Source: an uncultured Acidobacteriota bacterium (lineage in GTDB: Bacteria > Acidobacteriota > Vicinamibacteria > Marinacidobacterales > SMYC01). From it: 33,682 bases of DNA. The translations under genes were made by a program, and so were the position numbers. The notes under the pieces are model-generated. The model saw only the letters and a list, made by a program, of their open reading frames with translations, had not been told where the DNA came from and did no database searches. The stretch is from contig CAMYKY010000045.1 in the NCBI GenBank assembly GCA_947259165.1, positions 1 to 33,682 on the forward strand. Reading direction: 5' to 3'. Shown here one piece after another: positions 6,992 to 17,300 of this stretch (position 1 is the first letter of the stretch; every line of letters starts with the position of its first letter).

Positions 6992-7396
6992 TTAGATGAT
7001 GTGGACGACAACCCGCCGCGGACCGCCTCGATGACGATGCTCCCAAAGGTAAACGCCCTGCCAAGTTCCGAGCGCTAAACGCCCCGAACTCACCGGGATA
7101 CCAAGACTCGTCGCTGTAATCGCGCTCTTGATGTGCGCCGGCATGTCATCCGGTCCCTCCGCCGTGTGCGTGTAGAGCGGATCCCCCTCGGGAACAATCC
7201 GCATCAACCACGTCTCCAGGTCACGCCGAGCCGACGGGTCAGCGTTCTCTTGAATCACGAGACTGGCCGAAGTGTGTTGGACGAACACCGTGCACAGGCC
7301 TTCTTTGACGCTGGCCGCATGAACCACAGCACCGACCTCCGAGGTGATATCGAGGAGTCCTTGTCCTGGTGTCGCGATGGTGAGCGTCTTGAGCAT
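6992..7396 (-). CDS. yjbQ: YjbQ/UPF0047 family protein
   Basis: A 134-residue single-domain protein of the YjbQ family. Conserved blocks are VFVQHTSASLVIQENADP (about 38-55), with the paired His and Glu that form the likely metal/active site, DDMPAHIKSAITATSLGIPV (about 82-101) and the C-terminal LGTWQGVYLWEHRHRG. Family members have weak thiamine-phosphate synthase activity reported, but their main role is unsettled. I chose ATG 7396; an in-frame GTG at 7408 would add four residues. A perfect TATAAT lies at 7416-7411 on this strand, so the message would have a leader of under 10 bases. It ends 63 bases before lexA. Confidence 0.9.
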   Translation of the reverse strand: MLKTLTIATPGQGLLDITSEVGAVVHAASVKEGLCTVFVQHTSASLVIQENADPSARRDLETWLMRIVPEGDPLYTHTAEGPDDMPAHIKSAITATSLGIPVSSGRLALGTWQGVYLWEHRHRGGPRRVVVHII

Positions 7397-7410
7397 AGGG
7401 GGCGCCACTG

Positions 7411-7416
7411 ATTATA
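7411..7416 (-). promoter_or_regulatory. Putative -10 box of yjbQ
   Basis: TATAAT on the minus strand, 14 bases before the chosen ATG at 7396. No -35 consensus is seen at the right spacing; that position falls inside the hexamer repeat array at 7432-7479. Confidence 0.5.
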
Positions 7417-7431
7417 CGATCGCCCCTCAGA

Positions 7432-7479
7432 CCCGTGCCCGTGCCCGTGTGCGTGCCCGTTGTGCGTTCCGTTCCCGCC
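7432..7479 (+). repeat. Hexamer repeat, eight in-phase units (CCCGTG type)
   Basis: Units in order are CCCGTG, CCCGTG, CCCGTG, TGCGTG, CCCGTT, GTGCGT, TCCGTT, CCCGCC, decaying toward the right. The array lies between the 3' end of the zinc-ribbon gene and the yjbQ promoter, both on the minus strand. Confidence 0.85.
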
Positions 7480-7517
7480 GCTTGTTCAATTGGGCACGGA
7501 GCACGATGGGTGGTGCC

Positions 7518-8378
7518 CTAAAACAGTTTGGCCAAAAGCTCCAGCACCCCTCCCAAAGGCGTGGCGTGCTCGCGGTCGCTCGTGTAGTGCGGTATCTGAT
7601 GCATCGGGTTCGCCAGCTGCTCTCGCGAGCGCACCGCTTCCACCTTTGCATCCAGCTCGTCCAGCGTCTGAGTGTGCTTGAGTCCTCCGGTCGCGACGTA
7701 CGCGGCGATCTTGGCGAGCTCGTCGGAGTCGAGCCATGCGCCGTGCTCATGACACTCGTCGACGACCACGCCGCTGACCCTGGCGAAATTGAACCGGTTC
7801 ATCATTTTCTGGCAGTCGGGGCACTTGATGTAGGCCACTTTTTCGGTGAGGGAAGACTTGCTCGGACCACCCGTGCGCGCGCCGTTGACTTCTTCCTGGG
7901 CCCTCGCAGCCTGTTGCTTCACGAGTCGTTTGAACGTCTCGTATTCGACCCACATTCCCGAGCAACTCGGGCACTCATCGACGAAATAGGCCCCGATCTT
8001 GCGATTCACGAGTTTCGGTTTCTCGCACCGCGGACACGTGAGCTTCCCCGTCTTCGCGTTCAGCTCGGTGGCGTGTATCGACTCACCGCAGGTCGAGCAG
8101 AACTGACTCGCCTTGGGGGTTCGATGAAAACAGAGCGGACAGATGAGGCTCATCCGAGCAGAGTCCGCAACTGGTGTCGCTCCGCAATACGTGCAGGCAC
8201 TGCCCGCATCCGAGCGGGCGGCGCCGCACGCTTCGCAGTGATGGACGTCCGGGGTGTGCGAGCGGAGGCGCGGCACCTCCATCACGTGAGAGCAAACGCA
8301 ACGAAGCTTCTGCCCCACCTGGTAGCGCGTCACGTCCCATTGCCGTTTGCACTCCTGGCACGCGATCAGTCTTCTCAT
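7518..8378 (-). CDS. Multi-zinc-ribbon protein
   Basis: A 286-residue soluble protein built from CxxC knuckles: CQEC (8-11), CEAC and CTYC pairs near 48-68, CPLC and CSTC near 80-97, then two TFIIB-type ribbons, CPRC...CPSC (about 114-139) and CPDC...CHEHGAWLD (about 186-215). The GMWVEYETF and GAWLDSDEL ends are typical of the bacterial zf-TFIIB family, in which an acidic helix follows the second knuckle. Such proteins bind zinc, but no specific partner is known. The gene starts 12 bases after the YdjM-like gene and is the last of an apparent gspA-gspB-ydjM-like operon. The ATG has only a weak ribosome binding site. Confidence 0.7.
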   Translation of the reverse strand: MRRLIACQECKRQWDVTRYQVGQKLRCVCSHVMEVPRLRSHTPDVHHCEACGAARSDAGSACTYCGATPVADSARMSLICPLCFHRTPKASQFCSTCGESIHATELNAKTGKLTCPRCEKPKLVNRKIGAYFVDECPSCSGMWVEYETFKRLVKQQAARAQEEVNGARTGGPSKSSLTEKVAYIKCPDCQKMMNRFNFARVSGVVVDECHEHGAWLDSDELAKIAAYVATGGLKHTQTLDELDAKVEAVRSREQLANPMHQIPHYTSDREHATPLGGVLELLAKLF

Positions 8379-8390
8379 GGCTGCCGTGAT

Positions 8391-8897
8391 TCATTTCGAT
8401 GATAGCAAAGGCGATTCGAGCGTGCCCGTGCGAAGCCATCGGATCAGACGATCCCATCGAAACAAACGATAGTGCGTAGCGAACTTGAGGAGAACGGCCA
8501 GTCCGATGACATCGCTAATTACGTTGTACGGATTCAAGACGTTGTAGACCCATTCGTCGATTGCCATGTCCCGATAGCCGAATCGGCCCGTGAGTGGCCA
8601 CAGCGCAACCCAGGGCCGCATCCACATGCGGTCACACAGCTGGTGGAACCACAGCGACAACACGTAGACGAGAGGTTTTCGCCACAACAACAAGATGATC
8701 GACAGCAACAAGTTTACTAAGAGCGAGTGAAACCACACCCGGCCGTTGTTGATGGTCTCGCTGAATATGATTAACCCGAACGGCTTGTCGATCATGTCGG
8801 CGAGCAACGTGAGAAAGACGACCCACCGCAAGTCGGCCTGACGGTCGAGAGCGTGGCACGTCACCGTCGCCGCGGCGACGTGACCGAAGACTAGCAA
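8391..8897 (-). CDS. YdjM/DUF457-like membrane protein
   Basis: A 168-residue membrane protein resembling the YdjM family of membrane-bound, predicted metal-dependent hydrolases. Visible candidate metal residues are His6 near the N-terminus (FGHVAAA), Asp34 and Asp37 (LLADMIDKP), His57 (WFHSLL), His85 and Asp89 (FHQLCDR). Hydrophobic segments lie near 1-12, 25-46, 58-83 and 120-140. The only plausible in-frame starts are TTG 8897 or an ATA nine bases earlier; no ATG or GTG opens this frame before the overlap with gspB. It sits 20 bases after the gspB stop, so it belongs to the same operon. The real substrate is unknown. Confidence 0.65.
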   Translation of the reverse strand: MLVFGHVAAATVTCHALDRQADLRWVVFLTLLADMIDKPFGLIIFSETINNGRVWFHSLLVNLLLSIILLLWRKPLVYVLSLWFHQLCDRMWMRPWVALWPLTGRFGYRDMAIDEWVYNVLNPYNVISDVIGLAVLLKFATHYRLFRWDRLIRWLRTGTLESPLLSSK

Positions 8898-8917
8898 GAT
8901 TCGTATGCCGAAAGCTG

Positions 8918-9745
8918 CTAAAGCCGGAGCGTGAAACGCGTGCCATCGATTTCGAGCTCGACCTCACGTTCGCCGATGCGGACCACCAAGGCGCCCTCGA
9001 TACGGTCTCCTTCGAAGACACGCTGATCGCTAATCACTGCCACGGCGTTGCCGCCGATCACTGACGTCCCTTGAAGAACCAGCTCGGGGAAACCTGCAGG
9101 AAGCGGCTCGTTGTTCTCCGATCGCGCACCCATCGAATCGGACGGTTGCCCAACGTTGAGGGCGTCCAAGAGAACTCGCTCCTGGCCGACGAGCCGGATC
9201 GGCTGCGACACGTCGTCGCGCGTGTCTTTCGGCTCCGCGGGCTCCGCGGGCTCTGCGGGCTCCGCGGCCGTCCGCTCCGCGGGATCGACCACATCAGGCG
9301 TCGGGCTCTCGGGACCCGGCTCGGGTGCACCATCGGGCTCGGGAGTGGAGTCTGGAATCTTCGCAGCCGCAGGCTTCGCGGAGCCCTCGGCCGGTGACGC
9401 CGTCTCCGGCGCTCGTTCAGTTTCTGCGACCCGAGCCGCCCGGGGCGCGAGGTGCGTTATTGCGGGCGCGGGGGTTTCGGGCTCGTCCAAATCAGGGCTT
9501 GGAGCAGTCAGGGCGACCGAAGTGTCCTCGACCGCGGGTGCCACCTCCGGTTCTCGGCCGTTGAGAAATGAAACCGCTGCAGCGGTCAGCAGCGCGGACA
9601 CAATCGCCATCGCGCCCAGGGAGACCCAATTCTGCCGCCCCCCGAACCGGGAGTGTGACGCGGCAACGAGCTCGGTGCCGCCGCCCTCGGCGGCTCGTCG
9701 CTTGTCTTGTTCGATCTTCTTGAGTGCGTCGAGGATCAAGCTCAT
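8918..9745 (-). CDS. gspB: GspB-like general secretion pathway protein
   Basis: A 275-residue bitopic inner-membrane protein. It opens with MSLILDALKKIEQDKRR, the signature cytoplasmic start of GspB/ExeB-type proteins, followed by one membrane segment (about 41-61), a long Pro/Glu/Ala-rich periplasmic linker containing a short AEP repeat (near 165-180), and a compact C-terminal domain (about 225-275) that ends in a beta strand (EVELEIDGTRFTLRL). With GspA it helps insert the type II secretin into the cell wall and outer membrane. Its ATG overlaps the gspA stop by four bases (ATGA), so translation is coupled. Confidence 0.85.
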   Translation of the reverse strand: MSLILDALKKIEQDKRRAAEGGGTELVAASHSRFGGRQNWVSLGAMAIVSALLTAAAVSFLNGREPEVAPAVEDTSVALTAPSPDLDEPETPAPAITHLAPRAARVAETERAPETASPAEGSAKPAAAKIPDSTPEPDGAPEPGPESPTPDVVDPAERTAAEPAEPAEPAEPKDTRDDVSQPIRLVGQERVLLDALNVGQPSDSMGARSENNEPLPAGFPELVLQGTSVIGGNAVAVISDQRVFEGDRIEGALVVRIGEREVELEIDGTRFTLRL

Positions 9746-11391
9746 GGGTTCATGAGATACGGCATCCGGTAATCGCCGCCGAGACTGTAGAGGGCCAATC
9801 GCGTTTCGGGGCCAACACTGCCAGTTGGCTCCAAGTAGACTTGCCGTTGAAGTTTCTGAAGCGCACGCTGTAGCTCCAGCGCCTCGGAGTCCGCGTCGCC
9901 AGAAAGTAGACCCATCTTCTTCAAGCGCGCACGCGCCCATATGAGCCGGCTGGGAACGTCAGCAGATTCGAGCTTTTCAAAGTCTCGCCAAAACACCTGA
10001 GCGCGGCCGGTCCAAAACTTCTTGACGACATCGAGAGGGAGCTCGAAAAAATCGCCGGGCGCGAAATACACGATCGCGCGTTCGTCTTGGAGACCCGTGA
10101 GGGTCACGTACAAAACGCGATCCCGGGACGGATGGAAAACCTCGAGCACCGCGGGAACGTTCAATGCTTCGAGTTGCGCGAAGCTCGTTTCGAGCTCGGA
10201 GTACTGAAGCGCAGCCCGCTCTGCCAACGACGACATGTCTTCCAGGGTAGAAATTGCAGCCAAGCCGCCGCCGAGCCGAATCCCCCACCGTTCGAGCAAG
10301 ACGGCGGCGGCAGCGCGGGGCGACAGCTCTTCAGAAAGCGTCACCAACCGAAGCTCGTAGTGCTCGCTCAGCTGCTCCGCGTTCATTCCAAGCGATGCAC
10401 TCGGTGCGGGCGATGAAGACGCACCGGTGGTCAGACCCGACCACAATGCAGCGGGACTGAATCTCCACGGGACGGTCCCATTCGCGGCGCCCACCGTCCG
10501 AAGCGAGACGAGTACGAGCGTGCCCACGAGCGTCGCGGCGAGCGATGCCGCTATCCAGCCGAAGCGACGGTGCCAGCGCTCGTCCGACGGCACTTCGAGC
10601 TCTTTGATGGCGCGACGAACGATGCTGCCAGTAACCTCGTTCTTGTCGGCGACGAACGCCGCGAGCAAGGCTCGGTCGCAAACAAGATTGATGAGCCGCG
10701 GGATTCCTTTCGAATACCGATGAACGCCTCGCAAGGCGCCGGCGGTGAAGTCGACTTTGCCAATCCCGCCGGCCACCGCGAGCCGGTGCCGGATGTATTG
10801 CGTCAAGTCCTGCCGCGTCAGCGGGGTCAAATGGTAGCGTGCGGTGACTCGCTGAGCCAGCTGGCGGAGATCGCGCTGCGCAAGCATGTCGTTCAGCTCG
10901 GACTGGCCGATGAGCACGATTTGAATGAGCTTTTCGGTATCGGTCTCGAGGTTCGAGATCAAGCGCACCTGCTCGAGAACGTCGCGGGACAAATTTTGGG
11001 CCTCGTCGATCACGAGCACGATGTTCTTGCCTTCCGCACGCGACCTCAAAAGGAACTCGTGAAGAGAATCGATGAGACTCTTGTCGGTTTCCCCTTCGCT
11101 GGTTATACCCAAATCCTTGTTGACGGACCGGAGAAGCTCCGTGGTGCCAAGAGCCGGGTACAAGATGAACGCGCTGACCGTATCGTCGTCGAGACGCTCC
11201 AGGAAATAGCGGCACAGCGTCGTCTTCCCGGTGCCGACTTCGCCCGTCACGGCCATGAACCCGCCGCGCTGCTTGAGCCCGAACTCGAGGTGAGCGAACG
11301 CTTCGTTGTGCTTCGCCGACAGATAAAGAAATTTCGGATCCGGCGTCAGGTTGAAGGGCTTCTCCCGAAATCCGAAGAAGGCTTCATACAT
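9742..11391 (-). CDS. gspA: GspA/ExeA-like AAA ATPase with peptidoglycan-binding tail
   Basis: A 549-residue protein with the ExeA/GspA layout. It starts with MYEAFFGFREKPFNLTPDP, a hallmark of this ATPase family. The Walker A motif is GEVGTGKTT (50-58) and Walker B IVLVIDEAQNL (124-134). A single membrane segment lies at about 279-297. The periplasmic part ends in a putative peptidoglycan-binding fold (about 490-540, LQRALQKLQRQVYLEPTG...). The family couples ATP use to assembly of type II secretion secretins through the cell wall. It leads the operon gspA-gspB-ydjM-like-zinc ribbon. No other secretion genes lie in the window. Confidence 0.87.
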   Translation of the reverse strand: MYEAFFGFREKPFNLTPDPKFLYLSAKHNEAFAHLEFGLKQRGGFMAVTGEVGTGKTTLCRYFLERLDDDTVSAFILYPALGTTELLRSVNKDLGITSEGETDKSLIDSLHEFLLRSRAEGKNIVLVIDEAQNLSRDVLEQVRLISNLETDTEKLIQIVLIGQSELNDMLAQRDLRQLAQRVTARYHLTPLTRQDLTQYIRHRLAVAGGIGKVDFTAGALRGVHRYSKGIPRLINLVCDRALLAAFVADKNEVTGSIVRRAIKELEVPSDERWHRRFGWIAASLAATLVGTLVLVSLRTVGAANGTVPWRFSPAALWSGLTTGASSSPAPSASLGMNAEQLSEHYELRLVTLSEELSPRAAAAVLLERWGIRLGGGLAAISTLEDMSSLAERAALQYSELETSFAQLEALNVPAVLEVFHPSRDRVLYVTLTGLQDERAIVYFAPGDFFELPLDVVKKFWTGRAQVFWRDFEKLESADVPSRLIWARARLKKMGLLSGDADSEALELQRALQKLQRQVYLEPTGSVGPETRLALYSLGGDYRMPYLMNP

Positions 11392-11647
11392 AGGCAGTCT
11401 CGTTCATGCTAACGGTCATCGAGCTCGAGCCTCGCCCTAACGGGCCCAGCCTTTGCGAAAGTTACCCATACCATAGCGATACAAGAAACCGATTCGCACG
11501 TCGGTGGAATTTCGGTCGAAGTCCTAATCTAGCACAACTTAGGTCGCCTAGACCAGGTCTGACAGACTGGATGGTTTCGCTGCCTGTGGAAGGATTCACA
11601 CCGAGCTCACAAGACGACAGTATATGCTGAGGACGGAGGCAGAAGGT

Positions 11648-12478
11648 ATGAAGGGTCTTCTCTCGGCAATCATCTTCATTGCCCTCAGCGTAGCCTGCGG
11701 TGCCCCGCGCGCAGCGCCCATCGGCGGAGACATTGCTTCCGTTCTGGAGCGCGGCATCGAAAACGGCTCCGAGAGCTTTGACCACTCTGCGTGGGACGAG
11801 CTCGTACAAAGCCACGTACGAAACGAAGGGCGCCGTTTCGACTACCTGGGACTCAAAACCGAGCAGGACAAGTTCGAGGCCTACCTACAAGACATCGCCA
11901 CCGCCGACCTCTCGGTATTGGCATCGCCTGAGATTCAAGCGCTTTTCGCAAACGCCTACAACGCTTACACGATCAAAACCGTTTTGGACCATGTGAGCGC
12001 GGACGGAGCGTTCTCGATCGAAAGCATTTTAGACGTGCCCGATGTGTTCGCGCGCGAGGACCATACCGTTGGAGGCTATCCGTTGAGTCTCGACAACATG
12101 GAACACAACATCTTGCGCCCGATGTTCAAAGACCCACGTTTTCACTTCGCGGTGAATTGCGCATCGATCACGTGTCCTCCGTTGCCAACGCGTGCTTTCA
12201 CCGGGGAACAACTCGACGAACAACTCGACCACGTCACGAAAGCCGCTCTCACCAACCCCGACTACATCGCCATCGAAGACGACACCTTGGTCGTCACGAA
12301 GATCATGGAATGGTATGGAGGCGACTTCGTGAACTCCGAGTACTTGGGTGCTGAGTCAACGCTAGCCGGCTTCATCGCCAAATACGCGGCCGACGACGTG
12401 CGCGCGTTCATCGCCCGACAAGAAGGCAACGTGCCCATCCAGTTCCGAGACTACGACTGGCACCTCAACAAGCCGTGA
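11648..12478 (+). CDS. Secreted DUF547 protein, possible lipoprotein
   Basis: A 276-residue protein with an N-terminal signal (MKGLLSAIIFIALSVACGAP). Cysteine follows SVA, an imperfect lipobox, so lipid attachment is possible. The remainder matches DUF547: ALFANAYNAYTIKTVLD (about 100-116), the DNMEHNILRPMFKDPRFHFAVNCAS block (in parts, about 145-170) with CASITCPPL, and a KIMEWYGGDF segment near 220. The function of the family is unknown. I take the ATG at 11648 over an upstream in-frame start at 11624, because it begins the signal peptide and GGAGG lies 10 bases before it. It is convergent with the TPR gene. Confidence 0.82.
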   Translation: MKGLLSAIIFIALSVACGAPRAAPIGGDIASVLERGIENGSESFDHSAWDELVQSHVRNEGRRFDYLGLKTEQDKFEAYLQDIATADLSVLASPEIQALFANAYNAYTIKTVLDHVSADGAFSIESILDVPDVFAREDHTVGGYPLSLDNMEHNILRPMFKDPRFHFAVNCASITCPPLPTRAFTGEQLDEQLDHVTKAALTNPDYIAIEDDTLVVTKIMEWYGGDFVNSEYLGAESTLAGFIAKYAADDVRAFIARQEGNVPIQFRDYDWHLNKP

Positions 12479-12534
12479 CCCCACCCGGGGCGCCACGACG
12501 AGTTGAAGGCCGACTAATGGACTAGACGAGCTAG

Positions 12535-14166
12535 CTACTGCACCTTCCCGCCGGCTGCGAGGGCATCCGCGCGGGCCTGCAAGTCGGGATCCGTGGCACC
12601 GAACTCGACCATCTTGGCATGGTGATCCACCACTTTTTGAGCCAAAGCCTCGTCCTCCGGAGTACACGGGCAACCGGCCTCGAGCTGTCCGTAGTCTGCC
12701 CAACCTGCCATCCGGTGAGCCTGTCCCCAATTCGGCGAGGCCTCGACCACCTTGTCGAGCACAACGGAAGCCTCGGCGTAGCGCTGTCCACTCAAATACA
12801 CATTGCCGAGTGCAAACCAGCCGAGCACGTTGTCGTAACCTGGTGTCGCCGCAGCTTTCTCGAGCGCCACGACCGCCTGATCCACCTGTTGCGTGTTGAA
12901 CAGTGCGATCCCGTACTCCGTCAGGTAATCGCCGTTGTCCCCTTCGAGTTGAACAGCCTTTTCGAGAAAGACGACCGCGTTGGCGTTGTCGTTTTGCGCC
13001 CGCAAGATCTTACCTCGTCCGTAGTGCGCTTCGGCAAGGCCATCGTCGAGCTCAGCGGCCTTGATGAATTCCGCAAGTGCCTCCGCCGTTTGCTGCGCCC
13101 CCTCTTGAGACACGCCGAGGTAGAGATGTCCATAGGCGTTATCCGGATTCGAAGCGAGAACCTCCTGCATCACCTGCCCAAGCTCCGAGTATCGCTGCTG
13201 GGCAACGTAGATCTCTGCGAGCGGTGCATAGGCTTCAGCCATCATCGGGTTCAATTGAATCGCTTTCGCGTAGTAGCTTGCAGCTTGTCCGTAATTGCCC
13301 TGGGATTCATTCACCTGCGCGAAGGCAAGGTTGGCATCCGGATCATCCGCATTCACGGTAACGGCCATCGATAGATCGGCTTGAGCTTCGGTGGGTTTGC
13401 CAAGCGCGTTGTTCGATTTGCCACGAATTCCATAGGCGCGGGTCAGCTGATCGTTCATCTCGAGGGCCGTCGTGGCCGACGCGACCGCCCCCTCATAGTC
13501 CTTGCGGCGGAACTGAATCTCAGCCATGCCGGCGTGGGCTTCCGCAGTGTTGGGATCGAGCTCGAGTGCGCGCGCGAACGAAGCACTGGCCCCATCGAGA
13601 TCCCCGTCGGCCAACGCCGCCTCGCCCAGAGTGCTGTGCACGAGCGCGTTGTCCGGTGCGAGGGCGAGAGCCTTCTGCGCCATCTCCGCCGCTTCGGTCA
13701 GATTACCCGTTTTCGCGAGACCGATGGCGAGGCCGACAGCGACATCCGCGTTCTGTGGATTCATTTCCCACGCCTTTCGCCCGGCCTCGACAGCTTGAAC
13801 GTAGTTGGCCTCGTTTGCGTACGCGATTGTCATGACTTTGTACGCTTGCGCAATCTCTTCTTCTTTTTCAAGCCCCTCCAACGCCAGTTCGTACGCCTTC
13901 GCGGCGTTGCCGAGCTCGCCTAACTCGTAGTAGATCCCGGCCAACTTGAAACGAATATCCGTCATCTCCGGGAACGCGTCGAGAACGGTGAAGTAGTATC
14001 CACCCGCCTTCTTGAGCTCTCCGTTCCCGTACTCCCTTTCCGCTTCTCTCACGTACCGACGAACCTCGCTTTGCGGGATTTTGTCCTGAGCCGCAAACAC
14101 AGGCAGGACGACGCTTGAAATGAGTACCCAAACGGCGGCGAGTTTCAAAACCGAGAAAGTCTTCAT
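12535..14166 (-). CDS. Secreted tetratricopeptide-repeat protein
   Basis: A 543-residue protein with a cleavable signal peptide (about 1-26, ending VFAAQ) and at least ten TPR units from about residue 35 to 500, with repeating A-x3-Y/F-x2-A-L-x-L-(D/N)P patterns such as ASFARALELDPNTAEAH and ASYYAKAIQLNPMMAEAY. TPR arrays act as protein-protein scaffolds; here it would be periplasmic or surface exposed. A short GCPC motif near the C-terminus (about 503-506) could hold a disulfide or metal. A strong AAAGGAGAG ribosome binding site precedes the ATG. It is divergent from addB. The partner is unknown. Confidence 0.85.
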   Translation of the reverse strand: MKTFSVLKLAAVWVLISSVVLPVFAAQDKIPQSEVRRYVREAEREYGNGELKKAGGYYFTVLDAFPEMTDIRFKLAGIYYELGELGNAAKAYELALEGLEKEEEIAQAYKVMTIAYANEANYVQAVEAGRKAWEMNPQNADVAVGLAIGLAKTGNLTEAAEMAQKALALAPDNALVHSTLGEAALADGDLDGASASFARALELDPNTAEAHAGMAEIQFRRKDYEGAVASATTALEMNDQLTRAYGIRGKSNNALGKPTEAQADLSMAVTVNADDPDANLAFAQVNESQGNYGQAASYYAKAIQLNPMMAEAYAPLAEIYVAQQRYSELGQVMQEVLASNPDNAYGHLYLGVSQEGAQQTAEALAEFIKAAELDDGLAEAHYGRGKILRAQNDNANAVVFLEKAVQLEGDNGDYLTEYGIALFNTQQVDQAVVALEKAAATPGYDNVLGWFALGNVYLSGQRYAEASVVLDKVVEASPNWGQAHRMAGWADYGQLEAGCPCTPEDEALAQKVVDHHAKMVEFGATDPDLQARADALAAGGKVQ

Positions 14167-14335
14167 GACATCTCTCCTTTGGAACGACGGAGGAAAGGCC
14201 CTCGCTCAAACGGCGGGGCATGAAATCGTTCTGGGCCATCCTATAACCCGGGATAGCAGGCTTCAACCACCGTCTCCCGCAAAGCGGCGGTTTGATTCGG
14301 GAACGAACGCGGCTAACATGCGGGACATCGAATCT

Positions 14336-17300
14336 ATGGCACGCCGTCGATTTCTCTTTGTCGGACCCTCGGCGGGAGCCCGGCACGAACGGGCTCGAGG
14401 CGTTTTCGACGAGCTGTTGTCGCACAACTCTTTGTTGCTGCTGTCGAAGGAGCAAGAGTCCGCGGACCACTTCCTTCGCGAGGTCGCCAGCCAACGAGGG
14501 TCGCTATTTGGTGTGCACCGAATGACGCTCGAGGCTCTCGCTTATCGCCTGGCGCTACCCGTGCTGGCGAAGCTCGGCATGGTATCGCACAGCAGATTAG
14601 GACAAGAGGCCGTCACCGCACGCGTCATCCACCAAAGCGCTCGAGAGAATCGGCTCGGGGCGCTCGCGAACGTCGCAGACGGGCCCGGACTGGTGCGGGC
14701 GTTGACCTCGACCCTTCACGAATGCCGCCTCCATCAGGTCACCCCCGGCGCGCTCTCCGCGCTCGGCGGCACGAGCGCAGTACTCGGATTTCTCGCCGAA
14801 TGCTACGAGACTCTCTCACGCGAGCACGGTGTCGCGGACCAAGCGCTCATGTACGACCTTGCGCGTGAAGCCGTCGAAAACGCTGACGATGAGCCATCAT
14901 CTCTTTTGTTGCTCGACCTACCGATCGATTCGCCGGCGCAAGCGCGCTTCCTCGAAGCCCTTGTGGGTCGCGCGCCCGCGTCGGTGGCCACCGTACCGAC
15001 GGGCGACGTCACATCGCTTCGCTACGTGCGGGAAGCGCTGAAGTGTGAACCGGAGCCCGTTGAGCCGTCCGCGAGCCCGTCGGTGCTCGACCTCCAGCGT
15101 TTCGTGTTCAGCGACGAGGCTCCAACGCGATCGGACGCGCCTCTCGATGTCGTCATCGTGTCGGCTCCCGGCGAAGCGCAAGAAGCTGTCGAGATCGCGC
15201 GCGCTATCCATGCGGAAGCGGCTCGGGGCACGCCTTTCGATCGTATGGCCGTCCTGCTGCGCTCGCCCGAAGCCTACACGGCACACCTCGAGGACGCGTT
15301 CGATCGCGCGTCGATCCCGGCCTACTTCGAGAAGGGCACCAAGCGACCCGACCCGGCGGGGCGCGCCTTCCTCGCGCTGATGGATTGCGCCGCCGAGGAG
15401 CTCAGTGCATCGCGCTTCGCAGAATACTTATCTCTATCGCAAATTCCCCGACTCGACGCCGAGGGCCGCACCATCCCGCCTGAAGAGTTGCCTCCAGACG
15501 AGGAAGTTCTTTGGATTCCGCCGCAGCATGCTCTCGCGCCACCGTTGGGTCAGGACGCGCCGGGACAGCCAGCCTTACCACAACAGCTCGATCTCTTCGC
15601 GGAGCCTGAGAAAGTCGACGAGCCGGAGTCACAGCCTTCGATCGCAGGGAGCCTCCGTGCACCCTGGCGGTGGGAAAAACTCTTGGTCGATGCCGCAGTC
15701 ATCGGGAGCATCGAGCGTTGGGAACGTAGGCTAGCGGGTCTCGCCCGCGAGCTCGAGATTCAAATTCTCGAGCTCGAAGACCCCGATAGCGCAGAAGCGA
15801 TCGCTCTTCGGCGAGAACGAGACGACCTCGAGCACCTCAAACGCTTCGGATTGCCCGTCATCGAGCTCCTCTCCGAGCTCCCGGCGTCGGCGACGTGGGG
15901 CACCTGGCTCGACGCGCTCGATCGTCTGGCGATGCGTTCGCTCGCTCACCCAGAAGGCGTCTTGTCAATGCTCAAAGAGATCCGGCCGATGGCAACCGTC
16001 GGCCCCGTCGAGTGGGTCGAGGTACGCGACGTCCTGAGCGAACGCTTGACGCTTCTTTCGCTCCGACCCACGGACTACCGGTACGGCAAAGTCTGGATCG
16101 CTCCAATCGACTCCGCACGGGGCGCGAGCTTCGACGTGGTCCTCGCGCCAGGCCTCGCCGAGCGGATGTTCCCGCGGAAAATTGTCGAGGACCCGCTACT
16201 GCTCGACGACGAGCGACGAAAACTCGACGTGGGGCTCCCCCTGCAACAAGACCGGAGCCAGCTCGAGCGGCTTGCGCTGCGGCTCGCGATCGGGGCCGCC
16301 ACCCGGCGCATCATCTTTAGCTACCCGTCCGTCGATTTGGCCAAAGGTCGAGCCAAAGTTCCCTCGTTTTACCTACTCGAGATCGCACGCGCTAGCCAGG
16401 GCGAGCTTCCCGACTTCGAGACGCTGGAGCGACAAGCGGCGAGCTCGAGCGGCTCGCGCCTGGGGTGGCCTGCGCCCGAGCAGCACCTCGATGCAATCGA
16501 TGCCACTGAGTTCGATCTAGCGTTTCTCGCGGACGCACTCCGCAGAGACACCACCGAGGACGATGTGCGAGGGACTGGGCGCTATCTGATCGACGTCAAC
16601 CCCGCGCTCGCCCGCTCGCTTCGCGCAAAGTATCAACGGGGACGATCCGGGAAATTCACTTCCGTCGACGGTTTTCTGGAACCGTCGACGGAAGCGAAAC
16701 AACTACTGGCCAAACACCGTCTCGACCAAAGAGCCTACTCGGTGACCGCGCTCGAGAAGTACGCTGGCTGTCCCTATCGTTTCTATCTCAACGCCGTGTT
16801 GCGTCTGCGGCCCCGCGAGGAGATCGAATCGCTGACCCACCTCGACGCATTGACCCGGGGGCATATTCTCCACGACGCGCAGTTCCACATCTACGGGCGC
16901 CTCGAGGAAGCACAGCTGTTGCCGGTGCGTCCCGAGAATCTCGAACACGTCATGCAGGTGTTCGAGATCACCTTCGACGAGGTCAGCGAGCGTTTTCACG
17001 AGGAGCTGGCGCCCGCCATCGAGCGCATCTGGCGTGACGAGCTGGAGAGGATTCGCTTCGACCTCAGGGGGTGGCTTCGACGCCAGGCCACGACGACAGA
17101 CGGCTTCGTTCCTTTTCGGCGAGAATTTACTTTCGGGATGAAGCCGCGAGGCCCCGCCGACCCCGCGAGCACTCTCGAAGTCGCAAAGCTTGCAAACGGC
17201 CTTCGCCTCCGAGGAGCGATCGATCTTGTCGAAAAACGCGCCGACGGCAAAGTCCGCGTGACCGATCACAAAAGCGGCAAGGTGTGGATGCCGGAAAGCG

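Noticed and set aside
15402-15662. Small minus-strand open frames inside addB and addA (also 16703-17476, 17554-18588, 18661-19728)
   Set aside because: They are antisense shadows of well-supported helicase-nuclease genes, with Arg- or Leu-rich non-specific sequence.
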